Source: Anthoceros angustus
Taxonomy: Eukaryota; Streptophyta; Anthocerotopsida; Anthocerotales; Anthocerotaceae
Reading direction: 5' to 3'
Assembly: GCA_010909165.1 (NCBI GenBank)
Contig: VJWM01000044.1
Coordinates: 558,001-622,000 of the forward strand
DNA: 64,000 nt
Made by a program: the position numbers and the translations under genes. The notes below the pieces were generated by a model. That model was not told the origin of the DNA. It ran no database searches and was given only the letters and a program-made list of their open reading frames with translations. Below are positions 9,378-25,075 of this stretch, one piece after another; within the stretch, counting starts at the first letter, position 1; each line of letters begins with the position of its first letter.

Positions 9378-10934
9378 TCATAAGGTGGTTCCCTGCAGGG
9401 GGCGATGATCCTGGCAGGCACAGTTGTCTGCACCCACCTCCTCAGCAACGCATGACACAATGATGTGACCGTCAGGGAAACACCTAGCTCTGCTCTCAAT
9501 CAGCTCAGCCAGAAACTTATCCAGCTTCTCCACATTCACGTTGGGCATAACTACGGCATGAGCAATTTTCCCTTGGCATGCCAACTGCCATTTCCTCACA
9601 AAGGCCTCATCTTGCGGCCTCTCAAACACAACCGTGTTGCTCAACTCGTTGAGCATAACTCCAACGCCAGCAGCCCGGAGACGGTCCTTGAGATAGTGAG
9701 CATTCCTAAGGCACCGTTGCACCTCCTTCTGAAACCCCTTGTAACCCTTCCGGTTCAAAGTGTACCAGAGGAAGATGGGAGCATGGCCGTTCCTGCTTCC
9801 CATGATTGTGGCATCCCGCGAGGCCAGGTACTCCACATCCCTGGACAGAGCGTTGATGTGCTTCACCCTGGTAATCTGCACACCACAAGGCATAGGACAT
9901 CCCACAAACTTGTGTCCCGACACACTCACGCTCCCAATCGGCTTCTTAAACGACACCTTAGGAGCCTTCCTCACGAAAGGCATCATGAGACCGAACAGAG
10001 CCCCGTCGCAGTGGATGTAAAACCGGTCTTCCGTAAACCCGGCGTCCTTGAGCGTCTGAATGACAAGATCCAAGTCGTCCACGGCTCCCTTCACGGTGGT
10101 CCCGATGTTGACGTTGATGATAGCAGGCCGGTCCTTCCGCGTCTCCAATTGACGGGCAAAGTCCGAACAATCAATCTCCCCCGACACCAGCGTCTTCACC
10201 TTCACGCTCTCCATCCTATACATCCTGGCAGCCTTGAACACAGAATAGTGCGAGTCACTGGACGAGTACAGAATCCCGTCCGGAAACACCTCCCTCCCGA
10301 CAAGGATGCCATGCAGATTCCCCTCCGTCCCGCAGTTGGTGATGTATCCCCAATACTCGTCCTTCTCCAACTCCCACAGCCGCGCAAACCAGTCCAAGAC
10401 CCCAACCTCAAACTGCCGGGAGTGCACCCCGTAGTTGCTCTCAATGAACGGGTCCCCCAGGTTATTGATGGAGAAGTGCTGCAGCTGCGAGAGCGCGCCG
10501 TAGTCGAAATCCAGGTTGTAGGGATATCCAAGATGGTACTTCGTCCTGTCCACCAGAGTCCGCCTATACCGCGCCAGCACCCCGCCATATACACATCCTT
10601 CTCCCCGGTGATCTCATCGTCCAGCTCCGGCTCCGTGATGCTGAAGCAGTCGTGATGCAGATTCCTCCCGAGCACCATCGTCGGCTCGGCCGCGGCCGCA
10701 GCAACCGCAGCCTGCACCGCCGGCGCCAGCTTCCCGTCCTCCTCGTCCGAAGTGCTGTCGGAGCTGGTTCCCCTCGTCCACCGCAGGCGCAGCCACCGTC
10801 CGCCGCAGCAGGGCCAGCGGGATTTCCTCCGGCAAGCTCGCCGCCGCCAGCGTCCCGCCGATCGCCTCTGCGGGATCCTCCGCAAAACCCTTCCCGGTTC
10901 CCGCCACCACCGGCTCCTCCACGGCGCTCACCAT
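9378..10934 (-). CDS. SDC: Serine decarboxylase (two frame breaks near 5' end)
   Basis: Pyridoxal-phosphate group II decarboxylase that converts L-serine to ethanolamine for choline and phosphatidylethanolamine synthesis in plants. From 10580 to 9378 one open frame of 400 residues covers the whole catalytic domain. It reads [39 protein letters not shown], the aspartate region [14 protein letters not shown], and the PLP lysine motif [17 protein letters not shown]. The N-terminal extension (ATG at 10934, [12 protein letters not shown]) is in a second frame, and the block from [10 protein letters not shown] to [10 protein letters not shown] in a third. The frame changes fall at runs of four G, near 10764 and 10586. 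No introns. The intact catalytic part and homopolymer position suggest sequencing error or a very recent lesion. An open frame antisense to it (9465-10655) is taken as a shadow. Confidence 0.9.
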
Positions 10935-11204
10935 GATGCCGGCAGACGAGATGGCAGGAGGCGGGAATGAGGAATGCGAGGCCCAAGAAATGTTGCTCCT
11001 TCGTGCTCCCACCAGCCCTTGCCTCCTCCTTATGCCTGACCCCGTGAGGTGGCAGGCCGAGGACGAGCTCCCGCCGCGAATCTGCCCCCTCCACGCAAGC
11101 GCCCTAAACGCGCAGATTCACCGACACGCATACAAGAATCTGAATCCCCTGTCCCGTAAATTAACCAACCAGAGCCTAATCTGCTGGGAGTTAGCGCCCG
11201 TAGA

Positions 11205-11212
11205 TATTTATA
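11205..11212 (-). promoter_or_regulatory. TATA box, serine decarboxylase
   Basis: TATAAATA on the minus strand, about 270 bp upstream of the decarboxylase ATG, leaving a leader of roughly 240 nt. Motif and orientation fit; not otherwise supported. Confidence 0.4.
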
Positions 11213-11261
11213 CAATGCAGGCGATTTATTTCTCATCGCTCTTCACCCCTCCGTTACGCCG

Positions 11262-11350
11262 ATGAACGGGAATGGGAACTGGAACGTGAAGCGTTTACCG
11301 AGAAATGCGACAGGCGGTGTGGGACGTGCAACGGAGGTGAGTGACAGGGC
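11262..11350. repeat. Promoter-proximal segment related to 12319-12410
   Basis: The two stretches share GGAACTG, GAAGCGTTT(A/G)CCG and CG(T/C)GCAACGG(A/G)GGTGA in the same order, with one ~10-bp gap. One copy lies upstream of the serine decarboxylase (minus) and the other upstream of the epimerase (plus), so an old segmental duplication or shared regulatory sequence is possible. Confidence 0.5.
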
Positions 11351-11360
11351 TATGACCTGG

Positions 11361-12277
11361 AAGACCGGAAGAGGAGAGAAGAAGAAGAATGAATATATTA
11401 TAGTTCGCTTGGACGGAATTTGTGACAATTTGTACCATGGTGTGCTAAGCTACTTGCACTAAGGGCATTCACTTCCTTCATTTATCCCATTTAAGTGTTG
11501 ATCTTCAATCCCGATGTTTGATAATGGCGTTCTTATAAATGTGTATCCATTTGGCTTAATTCATTTAGACACACATTTAGAGACCTCCTGACTCGGTCAT
11601 GGCCCCGTCTGTACATCACAACTGATCTTTGTTCATTGCTCGAATAGGTATGCACAAACAACAAACCGATGGAGTGTGGGTAATTGTAATTAATTTTGCT
11701 ATATGAAGTGTAGATAGTGGCATTTGATCATGGTGTAGGTAATGTATTGCATGTGATTCTACGACTAGGAACCAAATACATCGATCACATTTGATTCTTG
11801 AAAATCGTAGGCAATAGCTTTAGAATGCATAAAGCACTCGGCTTCCATTGTCATTAGCTATAATAACCCAATGGATGCTAAGGGCAGGTGAAGATTTTTT
11901 TTCTCTTTCTTTATACAAAGCCTGCACGTTCTAAGGTGATCGTTCCTCCATTTCACTTTGTCAGTAGGATATAAACTACGGCTCCCACCCGAGCGACCCG
12001 GGTTCGAATTGCGGCAGCAGAGTGAGGGAATCATCTCTCCCGATTTTGAAGAAAAACCGTGGTCGCAGCAGAAACACCTGGTCGCAGGAGAAACACTGTG
12101 GTCGCACAAGATTTTCGAGTATGTGATGACGCAACAGCCTAGTCCACGGCCAGATTTTCAGCTTCTCACCCAAGAGCCCAGTCCACGGTAACTGGTGCAT
12201 GAGGCCGTCCGAACAAAAACGCGGAACTCTATACATATCTCAGTCGGCCATGCACCCCAGGCACCCACGTTGGAGTT
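11361..12277. other. Intergenic region between divergent genes
   Basis: No gene supported. AT-rich to 11930, then a moderately GC-rich part with two imperfect repeats: GGTCGCAG/GGTCGCAC near 12062-12110 and AGTCCACGG near 12140 and 12179. A tRNA B-box-like GGTTCGAATT at about 12000 lacks a cloverleaf. Confidence 0.4.
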
Positions 12278-12284
12278 TATAAAA
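12278..12284 (+). promoter_or_regulatory. TATA box, diaminopimelate epimerase
   Basis: TATAAAA 190 bp upstream of the epimerase ATG on the same strand; expected transcript start near 12310. Confidence 0.45.
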
Positions 12285-12467
12285 TTTCACGGCGAAATAT
12301 ACCATTTTGCGACCCCGTTGTACGGGTGGACGGAACTGCGGACAGGGACGGGAAGCGTTTGCCGGGGCCTGTGGAACGCGCAACGGGGGTGACGGGCCGT
12401 GGAAGCTCGCAGCTCGGTGGGGATATATTGCAGCTGCAATTTGTGTCTCAGACGCATCCTTGGCGTT

Positions 12468-14511
12468 ATGGCAGCAGCAGCAGCAGCAGCCGCAGTGCGG
12501 GCCTCGGGGCGTCTCTTGCTTCCGAGCTGCAGTTTAGGGTTGGGTGGGGCGACGAACCAGGCGGATTGCAGCAATCTTGCCTTCAATGTACGTTTCTCCG
12601 GGGCTGCTGTGCCCTTGAAGTCTGTTTTTCGTGTCGTTGCGGGCAGGGAGCGCATGTGGGAACGCGGAGTTGTTATCTCCCAACTGGGGGTGAAAGAAAG
12701 GAGTGATCAGATGGCCTCTGTGAAGGTGGACAAGGTTAGTGGCTGTGAGATTCGGCAGAGATCTGGCTGAAGGCACTGCTTCATTCGACGCTATGTTGTG
12801 GATTTTAGCTCATTCGTACTGGTGGCTTAGACGTGCAATTGTGTTGATGCTGCTGCAGGGAACTCTCTCCTTCGTCAAATATCAGGGTCTTGGCAACGAC
12901 TTTTTGTTGGTGAGCTGTGCTACTGATGGGAGGTGGCTTTGCAATCGATGTTGTGGAGGGTAAACTGGAGGGCATTTTGTAACAGGTGGATAATCGTGAT
13001 AGCTTGGAGCCGAAGATCTCAGAAGCACAAGCCGTTAAGCTCTGTGATCGTAACTTTGGAGTCGGTGGAGATGGGGTCATTTTTGTGATGCCTGGGGTGA
13101 ATGGAAGTGACTACTCCATGCGGATCTTTAATTCTGATGGCAGTGAGCCTGAGGTTGTATTCCTGATTTGACACACTGTTTTCCCTTCAACCGATTGTTA
13201 TTCTTGGCCAATCGTTGTGATAGAGCTAATATGGGCTGAATTGTGTAGATGTGTGGCAATGGGATTCGGTGTTTGGCTCGATTTGTTGCCGAGCTGGAGA
13301 ACACAACTGAATCTCGAAGGTGCAGCCTTGGGACTCTTAAATGAATGGCATTCACTTTGGATCCACAGTGGGATCAAGTCAGCTTCACCCGTGAGCAATG
13401 CAACTGACAAACTGCTCTCGCTGTTATGGATGCAGCTATAATATACATACTCTAGGTGGACCAATGATTCCTCAGTTAAGAGAAGATGGTCAGGTATGTT
13501 GATGCTGTAAAACTTCGCATGAACTTGTTTGGTTTGCCAGGGTTTAGGCGTTTCAGTGCAATCCCATGAGAGGGAAGTACTTATTACATCCGGAAGTCTA
13601 TCCAACAGGTCTCTGTGGATATGGGGCCACCTATTCTGAACCCAGCTGACATCCCTACCAAACTCCCTGCAAACAAAGATGGCGCAGTTGTTCAAGCGCC
13701 GTTGGTGGTGGCAGGCAAGACATGGAGTGTGACCTGTGTCAGCATGGGAAATCCTCACTGTGTGACATATGGCGAGCAAGGTATAGAGGTATATCCAGTT
13801 CCATCTGTACAAGGCCTGTTATTTGGTGAACAGGATCGTCTTTTGTAGTTTTGTCTAAGTTTTGTTTCTGGCGCTGTGCAGGGTCTTGATATTGATGCTT
13901 TGCCACTGGCAGAAATTGGTCCACTCTTTGAAAAGCACGAGGCTTTTCCAGCAAGAACTAATACTCGTATGGATCTTATTGCACCAGACATGCACTTTAG
14001 TACTTTGTGCTGTTTTCCTTTGCGTAAGCTGCAAAGAGCTTATGGAATCTTTTTTGCTAGCAGACTTTGTACAAGTTCTTTCACGGTCACATGTGCGAAT
14101 GCGGGTGTGGGAGAGAGGAGCAGGTTAGGCTTTTACTTTCATCTGACATGAGCTTAGGCAGGAGGTAGATGCAATCTTGGCTCTGAGGCCCTTACCTTGT
14201 CACTATGGTTGTACAGGGCCTACTTTAGCATGTGGCACGGGTGCTTGTGCGCTTGTGGTCGCAGGAGTGCTGGAAGGTCGCATTGACAGGGTAAGTCAGT
14301 CGGACAGACTGTGTTTGGACGCCTGAATCTTATATAAGTATGTAGCACTGGATGTTTGATACTGTATCTGATGTCCTTTCATTCTTTTACTCAGAAATGC
14401 ACCGTCGACTTGCCTGGAGGGCCCTTGGAGATTGATTGGAGGGAGGAGGACAATCATGTGTACATGACGGGACCTGCAACAGCTGTGTTTGCCGGCAAAG
14501 CCTTCCTATAA
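12468..14511 (+). CDS. DAPF: Diaminopimelate epimerase, chloroplast
   Basis: Converts LL- to meso-diaminopimelate, the penultimate step of plastid lysine synthesis. Ten exons reconstruct 376 residues with consistent phases and GT-AG borders: 12468-12734, 12859-12909, 12986-13153, 13249-13319, 13436-13493, 13609-13788, 13882-13966, 14064-14123, 14217-14290, 14395-14511. Exon 1 (89 residues, Ala/Ser/Arg-rich, few acids, starting [14 protein letters not shown]) fits a transit peptide. The enzyme begins [11 protein letters not shown]. The two catalytic cysteines are in MCGNGIRC (exon 4) and LACGTGAC (exon 9), and the substrate-binding segments [17 protein letters not shown] and RVWERGAG are present. 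No lesion seen. For exon 6 the donor at 13789 keeps the frame, whereas the one at 13781 does not. TAA at 14509. Confidence 0.95.
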
Positions 14512-15134
14512 TTGCCTGTGACGACAGTCCTGTCTGCTTGATTCTGAGTTTTCGATGGAAAGCGTACATTTCCAATTTTTTCTCACCTCTGTGGTGATGT
14601 TTTCACAATCGTGTGAGGAATCTTTAGGACTGTCATTAGATTTCAATGGGAAGTCTGAAGCGTCAATCAGTACGTTGGGGAGTCCTGGAAGGTTAGCCGT
14701 CCGACGTTGTGAGACCCGTCCTCGTGACCTAGTTGGCTTTTTGTTCCAGATTGCGTATCTAAGGAGCTCTGGGTGTGGACCTTTGTTGAGCAGGACAGTC
14801 ACCGCTTGTATCACCTGTAAGGTAGTAAATGGATTGATATCATGTAGCGTAATGAGAAGCAATCAGGGACACAACTTGAGTTGTAAGTGCCACGTACTTG
14901 TTGAAATGTCTGGTGGTTGCCCGACTCCTGGAAAGCTCCGCTTCATTTCAATAGAATCTGTTGCGCCAGAAGCATTTTGGTCTACTGAGTAACCAGGTAG
15001 GAAGATGCATTGTATTCAATGCAGTAGGCTGTTCGCTGACCTGTTGGATGAGAGAATTCTTCATGCCGTGGAACAGCCCTGGAGAAACCCGGGCAGTCGG
15101 TAGTGCAGCGCGCACCCTGTAAATCTGTTAGTTT
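14512..15134. other. 3' flank between convergent genes
   Basis: Downstream sequence of the epimerase (plus) and of the CCDC61-type gene (minus). A 145-codon open frame at 14555-14992 has no recognisable motif and is probably 3' untranslated sequence. Confidence 0.45.
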
Positions 15135-17372
15135 TTACACAATGAAGTCGTAGCCTTCGTCTTTCATGCTGGCTTTTGCAGCTTGGAGAAAGTTCTGTAA
15201 TGCATGGAGCCTCGAGTCCACGTCCAGCCCTGCTGTACCTCGGGTTACATGGTTGCTTGGTGGTTTCTGCTCCGGCACCTCCATCCCCATCTGTTCCTCC
15301 TCGGGAACCGGCACTGCAGGGAGGTTGGCGTGGAACATTTCACTGAATTTGCTCACACCCTCCTTCTCCTTCTTGGCAAAAGTTGCAAGCCTTTCTTCCA
15401 CCTCCTGCAAGACCTTGAGAGGGGAGTTGGGGTCATCGGAGGGAGCTGGAGTAGTTTGCTTGATGTCAGGGCTGCGCTGCCTGGGACGCGGACTCAAGGC
15501 TGCTGCTTTGGCGTCTCTGCAATGGGTTTCCGCACTCTGTGTAGTCTTCACATATTCTGCCAACTTCCTTGGGCTCATTGACGTGAGATTCCTTGGTTCT
15601 GTAAGTATTGTTCTCTGTCCTTGCTTCGCATCAGGGTCGTCCTTACTATCAGGTCGAGGAGGAATTCTGATTGGAACTCTGCCACCTTGTGATCCTTGCA
15701 GCGGTCGCTCACTGGGGGTTCTCGCTCTTGGCGACAGAGAATCCCTGGAAAGCGGCCTTGCACTGGAGAAGGGTTGGGCGTGGCCTGTGCGAAATGGAGA
15801 CTCCGTGGATGATGGCCTTGTACTAGCTGCGGCAGACGCCATGGCATTCGCTGCCAGGTAAGCATCATAAGGTGAGGCGCCTCTGGACATGTTCCGTGCA
15901 CTCGAGAGGCCTCGAGGTGAGTTCTCCCTGGTGGAGAAAGCAGACGTTTGGCGGCTGCTCCCAGCACTATGTGGAAGGTATCTCTGCACAAGATGGGGAG
16001 GCGAAGTGTATCTGAAGGCGTTGTCCCTCTCTCTTGGTGAAGTTCCGGTCCTTGGGCAAATGGTCCTGGCCTCAGAACCCGTGTTCCTGCCCCGGGGCGT
16101 GTGAGACCTGGTGGATGATGCCGACTTGGCTCTTTCGGGCATCATCTTGCCTGTCCTGGGCGTTGTGTTTCTTGAAGGAAATGCAGACCTGGATCTCTCA
16201 TAACTTCGCTTGGGGTTGAAGGAACGCCCGGGGTGAAGGCTGTGGCTCTGCAGCCTGGATGCGTAGGGGGAAGGTCTCCGGCTGTTCCTTGCACTGGAGG
16301 CCGCAGAAGAACCCCAGTCCCCGGGGTGTGGTGAGGTGCTTCTGGTGGAGTGGTGAGGAGAGCGTGGCCGGCTGCCTCCATACAACGACGACACCCAGTC
16401 CGGTCGTCTGGAAGCAGAGGAGGCAGGCGAGTCCGGGTCTGCTCTCAGCTGCTTCCTCAGGATGTCCACCGCATGCTCCATGTCTCGGATCTGTCCTCGC
16501 AATCTCCTCTCCGAAATTCTGGCAATCTTCACCTCATCCTGCAATGCCATCTTCTCCTTTGTAATGAGCAGAACAGAGTGCTTCTGATGCAATCTCTCTG
16601 CCTTAAACTCCTGCTGCAATTCCTCCATCCTCTTCCGCATGACCTGCATGTCCCGAGCATGCAGCTTCTTCTCCTGGAGCTCTGATATCAGCAGCTGACA
16701 TTTCTTCTTGTAAACAGCAAGGTCTCTGGCAAGCTTCTGCTTATCTTCGTTCAACCCGTCTGCATGCTTGCTGTGGGATTGCACGCCATCAGCGCAATTG
16801 GGACACCCTGTGTGGCCGTGCGGGGGCGCGAAGTTCACCCTGCTCCTCAACTGCGCTTTCAGGTGCGCAATCTCCGCCCGCTGTCTCTTAACCGTCCTCT
16901 TCAAGGATTCGGCATCAGGATGCTCCTCAAACAGGAGAGGCAGAGGGTAGTGCACCCTGTCGAACTCGCCATCGTAGGTGAGAATTAAATACCGCTTGTT
17001 GTTGGCTATCAGTGGCGTCTGCCCAGGCTCAGGAGATCTCCTATGTTTCAGCATCTCCAGATCCTGGTACGACAGAAGCTCCACAAATACCGACTCCGAT
17101 TCCTGCAGTATCGCAGACCGCAGCATGCTCACAAACACTGTAAACTTCTTGAAACTGCCCGTCTTCTGCGTGATGCCTTCAATGTAACGGGCCGTGAAGT
17201 CTCCTCTCCACAGCAACCCGCTGTTCTTCTGCTCCACCTCCACACACAGATGGTCTGCCGGTGTCACCGTCATGGTGAAGAAGTAGGGCTCGTTGTGGAA
17301 CACGAGCTCCATCTCCAACTCGAAGTTCCCTCCTTTACCCATCTCCTTGGCGCCTGTCATGGCAGCCTTCAC
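15135..17372 (-). CDS. CCDC61/VFL3-type basal-body coiled-coil protein
   Basis: 745 residues in one uninterrupted exon. Residues 20-160 form an XRCC4/SAS-6-like head: FHNEPYFFTMTVTP, WRGDFTARYIEGITQKTGSF, LLSYQDLEMLK, then NKRYLILTYDGEFDRVHYPLPL, which closely matches vertebrate CCDC61 and Chlamydomonas VFL3. Residues about 165-310 are a long coiled coil (heptads with many K/E/Q/L). Residues 310-700 are disordered, Ser/Arg/Pro rich, with many SARN, SPRG and RTP motifs. VFL3/CCDC61 anchors microtubule fibres at basal bodies and sets flagellar number and orientation, so in a plant this implies motile sperm. The start could be Met1 or Met5 (MTGAKEM); both precede the head. The absence of introns is unusual beside its many-exon neighbours and might reflect an old retrocopy; the frame is intact. 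Confidence 0.87.
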   Translation of the reverse strand: MKAAMTGAKEMGKGGNFELEMELVFHNEPYFFTMTVTPADHLCVEVEQKNSGLLWRGDFTARYIEGITQKTGSFKKFTVFVSMLRSAILQESESVFVELLSYQDLEMLKHRRSPEPGQTPLIANNKRYLILTYDGEFDRVHYPLPLLFEEHPDAESLKRTVKRQRAEIAHLKAQLRSRVNFAPPHGHTGCPNCADGVQSHSKHADGLNEDKQKLARDLAVYKKKCQLLISELQEKKLHARDMQVMRKRMEELQQEFKAERLHQKHSVLLITKEKMALQDEVKIARISERRLRGQIRDMEHAVDILRKQLRADPDSPASSASRRPDWVSSLYGGSRPRSPHHSTRSTSPHPGDWGSSAASSARNSRRPSPYASRLQSHSLHPGRSFNPKRSYERSRSAFPSRNTTPRTGKMMPERAKSASSTRSHTPRGRNTGSEARTICPRTGTSPRERDNAFRYTSPPHLVQRYLPHSAGSSRQTSAFSTRENSPRGLSSARNMSRGASPYDAYLAANAMASAAASTRPSSTESPFRTGHAQPFSSARPLSRDSLSPRARTPSERPLQGSQGGRVPIRIPPRPDSKDDPDAKQGQRTILTEPRNLTSMSPRKLAEYVKTTQSAETHCRDAKAAALSPRPRQRSPDIKQTTPAPSDDPNSPLKVLQEVEERLATFAKKEKEGVSKFSEMFHANLPAVPVPEEEQMGMEVPEQKPPSNHVTRGTAGLDVDSRLHALQNFLQAAKASMKDEGYDFIV

Positions 17373-17887
17373 CTCACATCATGCCAATCCTTAAGGATCT
17401 TTCGTACCCATCACACATGGCATCCGGCACATCCAACCGATCGCATTCAGCCAGATTCAGAAGCCGACGAGGAAGGAAGCTCAGGGAAACGGGCTGCCCT
17501 GCTTTGGTTCTCCTCAACGGCTACTGCGAGCAGGGCAGGCCTGGCCTTCTGTTACTTGTTCTGTTCAATGTCGCGTGGCACCCAAGTGTGCGCGACTCTT
17601 TAACTGCCCCCTAACCGAACCCTTCAGCTTTCGCTGCCGGACGATACAGATGGTTGTCTTGTGAATTGTGCAGTGTCCAGTGAAGCCAATCTCACACAAA
17701 TAGAGACACGACAAACCACAAGAGGCAAAACGCTTACAAGCAAAGGTTTTGTACAATTTTTTGGGCCGCATAGCTTCCAGCAGAATGAGACGCACAACAA
17801 ATGCATGCTCCCAAAGCACACAGTCGGCCCGTTCAGACTGACATGACATCAATCTCACGAAGCGAGCCACGGCACATAAGGCTGGGT
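17373..17887. other. Spacer between minus-strand genes
   Basis: 5' region of the CCDC61-type gene and 3' region of the MsrA gene. Short frames only; no conserved motif seen. Confidence 0.5.
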
Positions 17888-18600
17888 TCAGCCATAGCAT
17901 CGGATGGGATCGCTGCATCCCTTAGCGGCTGATTGTTTCCTTCCACCCCGTCCACCCTTCTCCAAGTACTGCTGGTGGTAGTCCTCCGCAGGGTAGAACT
18001 CCTTGGCTGGCAACACCTCGGTGGCAATCTTCTTCCCCAGCCGCTTCTCCTCCTCCTTCAAGGACTCATGTGCAAGCCGCTCCTGCTCAGGGGTATGGAA
18101 ATATATTCCCGACCGGTACTGCGAGCCGACATCATTCCCCTGCAACATACCACAACAGTGAGCACCTCGGGATGCTTTCCGCATGCAGCTGCAACAGAAC
18201 GGGCAGGAGCATAGACGTGGTGGAGCACCTGCCGATCGCGCTGCGTGGGATCATGTTTCTTCCAGAACACATCCAAGAGCTTCTCGAACGACACGTGCGC
18301 GGGATCGTAGGTGAGATGCACGGCTTCCACATGCCCAGTCAACCCGCCGCAGACGTCGTGGTAGCTCGGGTTCTTGGTGTGCCCCTGCGTGTACCCGACC
18401 TCAGTCTGCACAGAGGCGCAACAAATCGTCAGCATGACAAGCAAGCAAAGAACGTGCGAGAACCTGCCACCTTCAATCTGCTGGGCTAGCATCCATCAGT
18501 TCACCTTGGTCACGCCTGGAACCCGCTGGAAAGCAAGCTCCACGCTCCAGAAGCAGCCGGCAGCGAAGGTGGCCTCGTGAGCCTGCCCGACAGGAGCCAT
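17888..18600 (-). CDS. MSRA: Peptide methionine sulfoxide reductase A
   Basis: Reduces the S epimer of methionine sulfoxide in proteins and free methionine, using thioredoxin. Three exons (18505-18600, 18229-18405, 18139 to 17888) with GT-AG introns and matching phases give 174 residues. Key motifs: [12 protein letters not shown] with catalytic Cys16, [53 protein letters not shown], and [10 protein letters not shown]. The C-terminal CYG could supply a resolving cysteine. A longer frame begins at 18717 (MVPTPADRP, then a hydrophobic run), but the TATA box lies directly before that ATG, so transcription should start downstream and 18600 is preferred. The short form lacks a targeting peptide and would be cytosolic. 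Confidence 0.93.
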
Positions 18601-18717
18601 GATTCTGGAAAGGTGAGCTAAGGGAAGGGCGATTGCCAAGAGCACACTTGAAAACAGAAACAGGCAGAAGGGCAAAGCAGAGGGAAGGAATGGACGATCA
18701 GCTGGGGTCGGCACCAT

Positions 18718-18724
18718 CTATATA
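18718..18724 (-). promoter_or_regulatory. TATA box, MsrA gene
   Basis: TATATAG on the minus strand, 118 bp upstream of the chosen MsrA ATG and immediately adjacent to the alternative upstream ATG at 18717. Expected transcript start near 18690. Confidence 0.45.
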
Positions 18725-19024
18725 CAAGGATGCTGGAAATGTGTCCTTCCCGCTTGCTTCCACGCTCGGTTCGGTGAACCTGCTGGACTTTGCCTCCGGT
18801 AATGTGACACTAACCGTCATTACCACGGGAAGGTCCAGGAAGGTGCACTTGTCCGGGACCCCGCTACTAAAACGAAGAGGCACCTACGTTGCAGACCGCC
18901 ATTATTTTCCTGGAGTCGTAGACAATGTCGGATGCTGGAAGTTGAGATCAAAATTTCCCATCTATGGAACAGTGCCATCGAGGGGGGAGCCTGAAGAAGG
19001 CTGCATAAATGGACCTCACAACAG

Positions 19025-23857
<4,833 letters not shown>

Positions 23858-25075
23858 GGCACTAGCATCTTCCAACAGGCAACAACATCATTACACTGTC
23901 ACCACCAACCAAAACCTGTGCACACCTTCCTTAGCACATGAAGCAGTCCGGGTTTGAGGGAAGCACATGAGCAATTCAACAAATGGGCTGCTCTATCCCA
24001 CATTCCAGGCAGGACCACCACTCCAGCAGTCCCTAGATCACCTCCTACACCAGCAGCTAAATTACCACATAAAAACACATGCAGGGCCACATGCCCATGA
24101 CAGAAGCAGCCACCAGAGAGTTTGAAAACTGGACGGAACAGATCACCCAGATTAACCCTGCAACCCCAACCCCAGCTACGAAACGCTCATTGATGCTAAA
24201 GTAAGTGCAGCAAGTGCAGGTCTTCGGCCAGAGCAAGAGCAGGTGCAGACGGCAGCAGAGCTGCAGGGCAGCAGCGAGGCGGCTGCCAATGATGTGCTGA
24301 GGCACACAATCAAGGTGCACCCAAGCAGCATGTGATGGGACAGCCGGCAAACGGGGGCAATCGCCAACCCTAATGCTCAATCCAGCAGCGATGAGATGCA
24401 ATCCATGATGCCCCCACCAAGGCAGCACGCCATAGCCCACCCACCGTAAAATATTATCCGCGCATCTGTAATTACGCCAGCTTACATTTATGCTCTCGCC
24501 CACTACCAACTGTGTAGGTAGCCAGTTTTGTGTCCCACTCCACTACATTAGCTACCCATTTCCTACTTCCTATTTACCGTTTAATTAATTCTCCACCCTT
24601 TTTAACTCACCATTATTTGGTACCCACGCTGCGGAAGACTGGACTCCTATTGACTCTCTCTTCTCCAGGTCCACTTCGATTCCGGTCCGCACCTGGAACC
24701 TGGACTGCCCATCCCGAGAAGAAGGTGCCGCTTGCGGCCAGGGCGACGTCCAAGCGGATTTCCCAAAACAAAGTCACGGAGCCAACACGCCATTGAGGTA
24801 GGTCAACCGTTCTTCTTTAGGGCACCGTTTCTTTTTACCCTCTCCTTTCTTCTCACGATAATGCCGCCTTCCGCTGCGACCAGGTGGACGGGTGGAAGGG
24901 TGAGGAGGACCGCTGCAGATCTAGGCAGCTTTTGCGTGTTTGCATTGTTTTGGTAGTTCAGAGGAAGCGGGAGTTATGTAGGAGTGGTACGTAGGAGTGG
25001 TCGGGACATACGTGGACAGGGCGGGGATTATGTTTCTTGTTGTGATCGATGCACCAGCACATCGGCATCGGCATT
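23858..25075. other. Spacer between demethylase and TPR genes
   Basis: 5' region of the demethylase gene and 3' flank of the TPR gene. A pyrimidine-rich part at 24530-24680 on the plus strand and no conserved coding motif. Small open frames are taken as chance. Confidence 0.45.

Noticed and set aside
9465-10655. 396-codon plus-strand ORF antisense to serine decarboxylase
   Set aside because: It mirrors a strongly conserved coding frame on the other strand, has Pro/His/Arg-biased composition and no motif; a shadow of GC-rich third positions.
11990-12015. tRNA gene or SINE head suggested by GGTTCGAATT
   Set aside because: No cloverleaf can be drawn around it and no clear A box lies at the right distance; a single B-box-like word is not enough.
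14555-14992. 145-codon ORF downstream of the epimerase
   Set aside because: Lies in the expected 3' untranslated region, without motif, homology or splice support.
15166-15861. 231-codon plus-strand ORF antisense to the CCDC61-type gene
   Set aside because: Overlaps the disordered tail of a clear gene; composition-driven, no family resemblance.
18601-18717. N-terminal extension of MsrA from the ATG at 18717
   Set aside because: The TATATAG box lies immediately before that ATG, so most transcripts should begin downstream of it.
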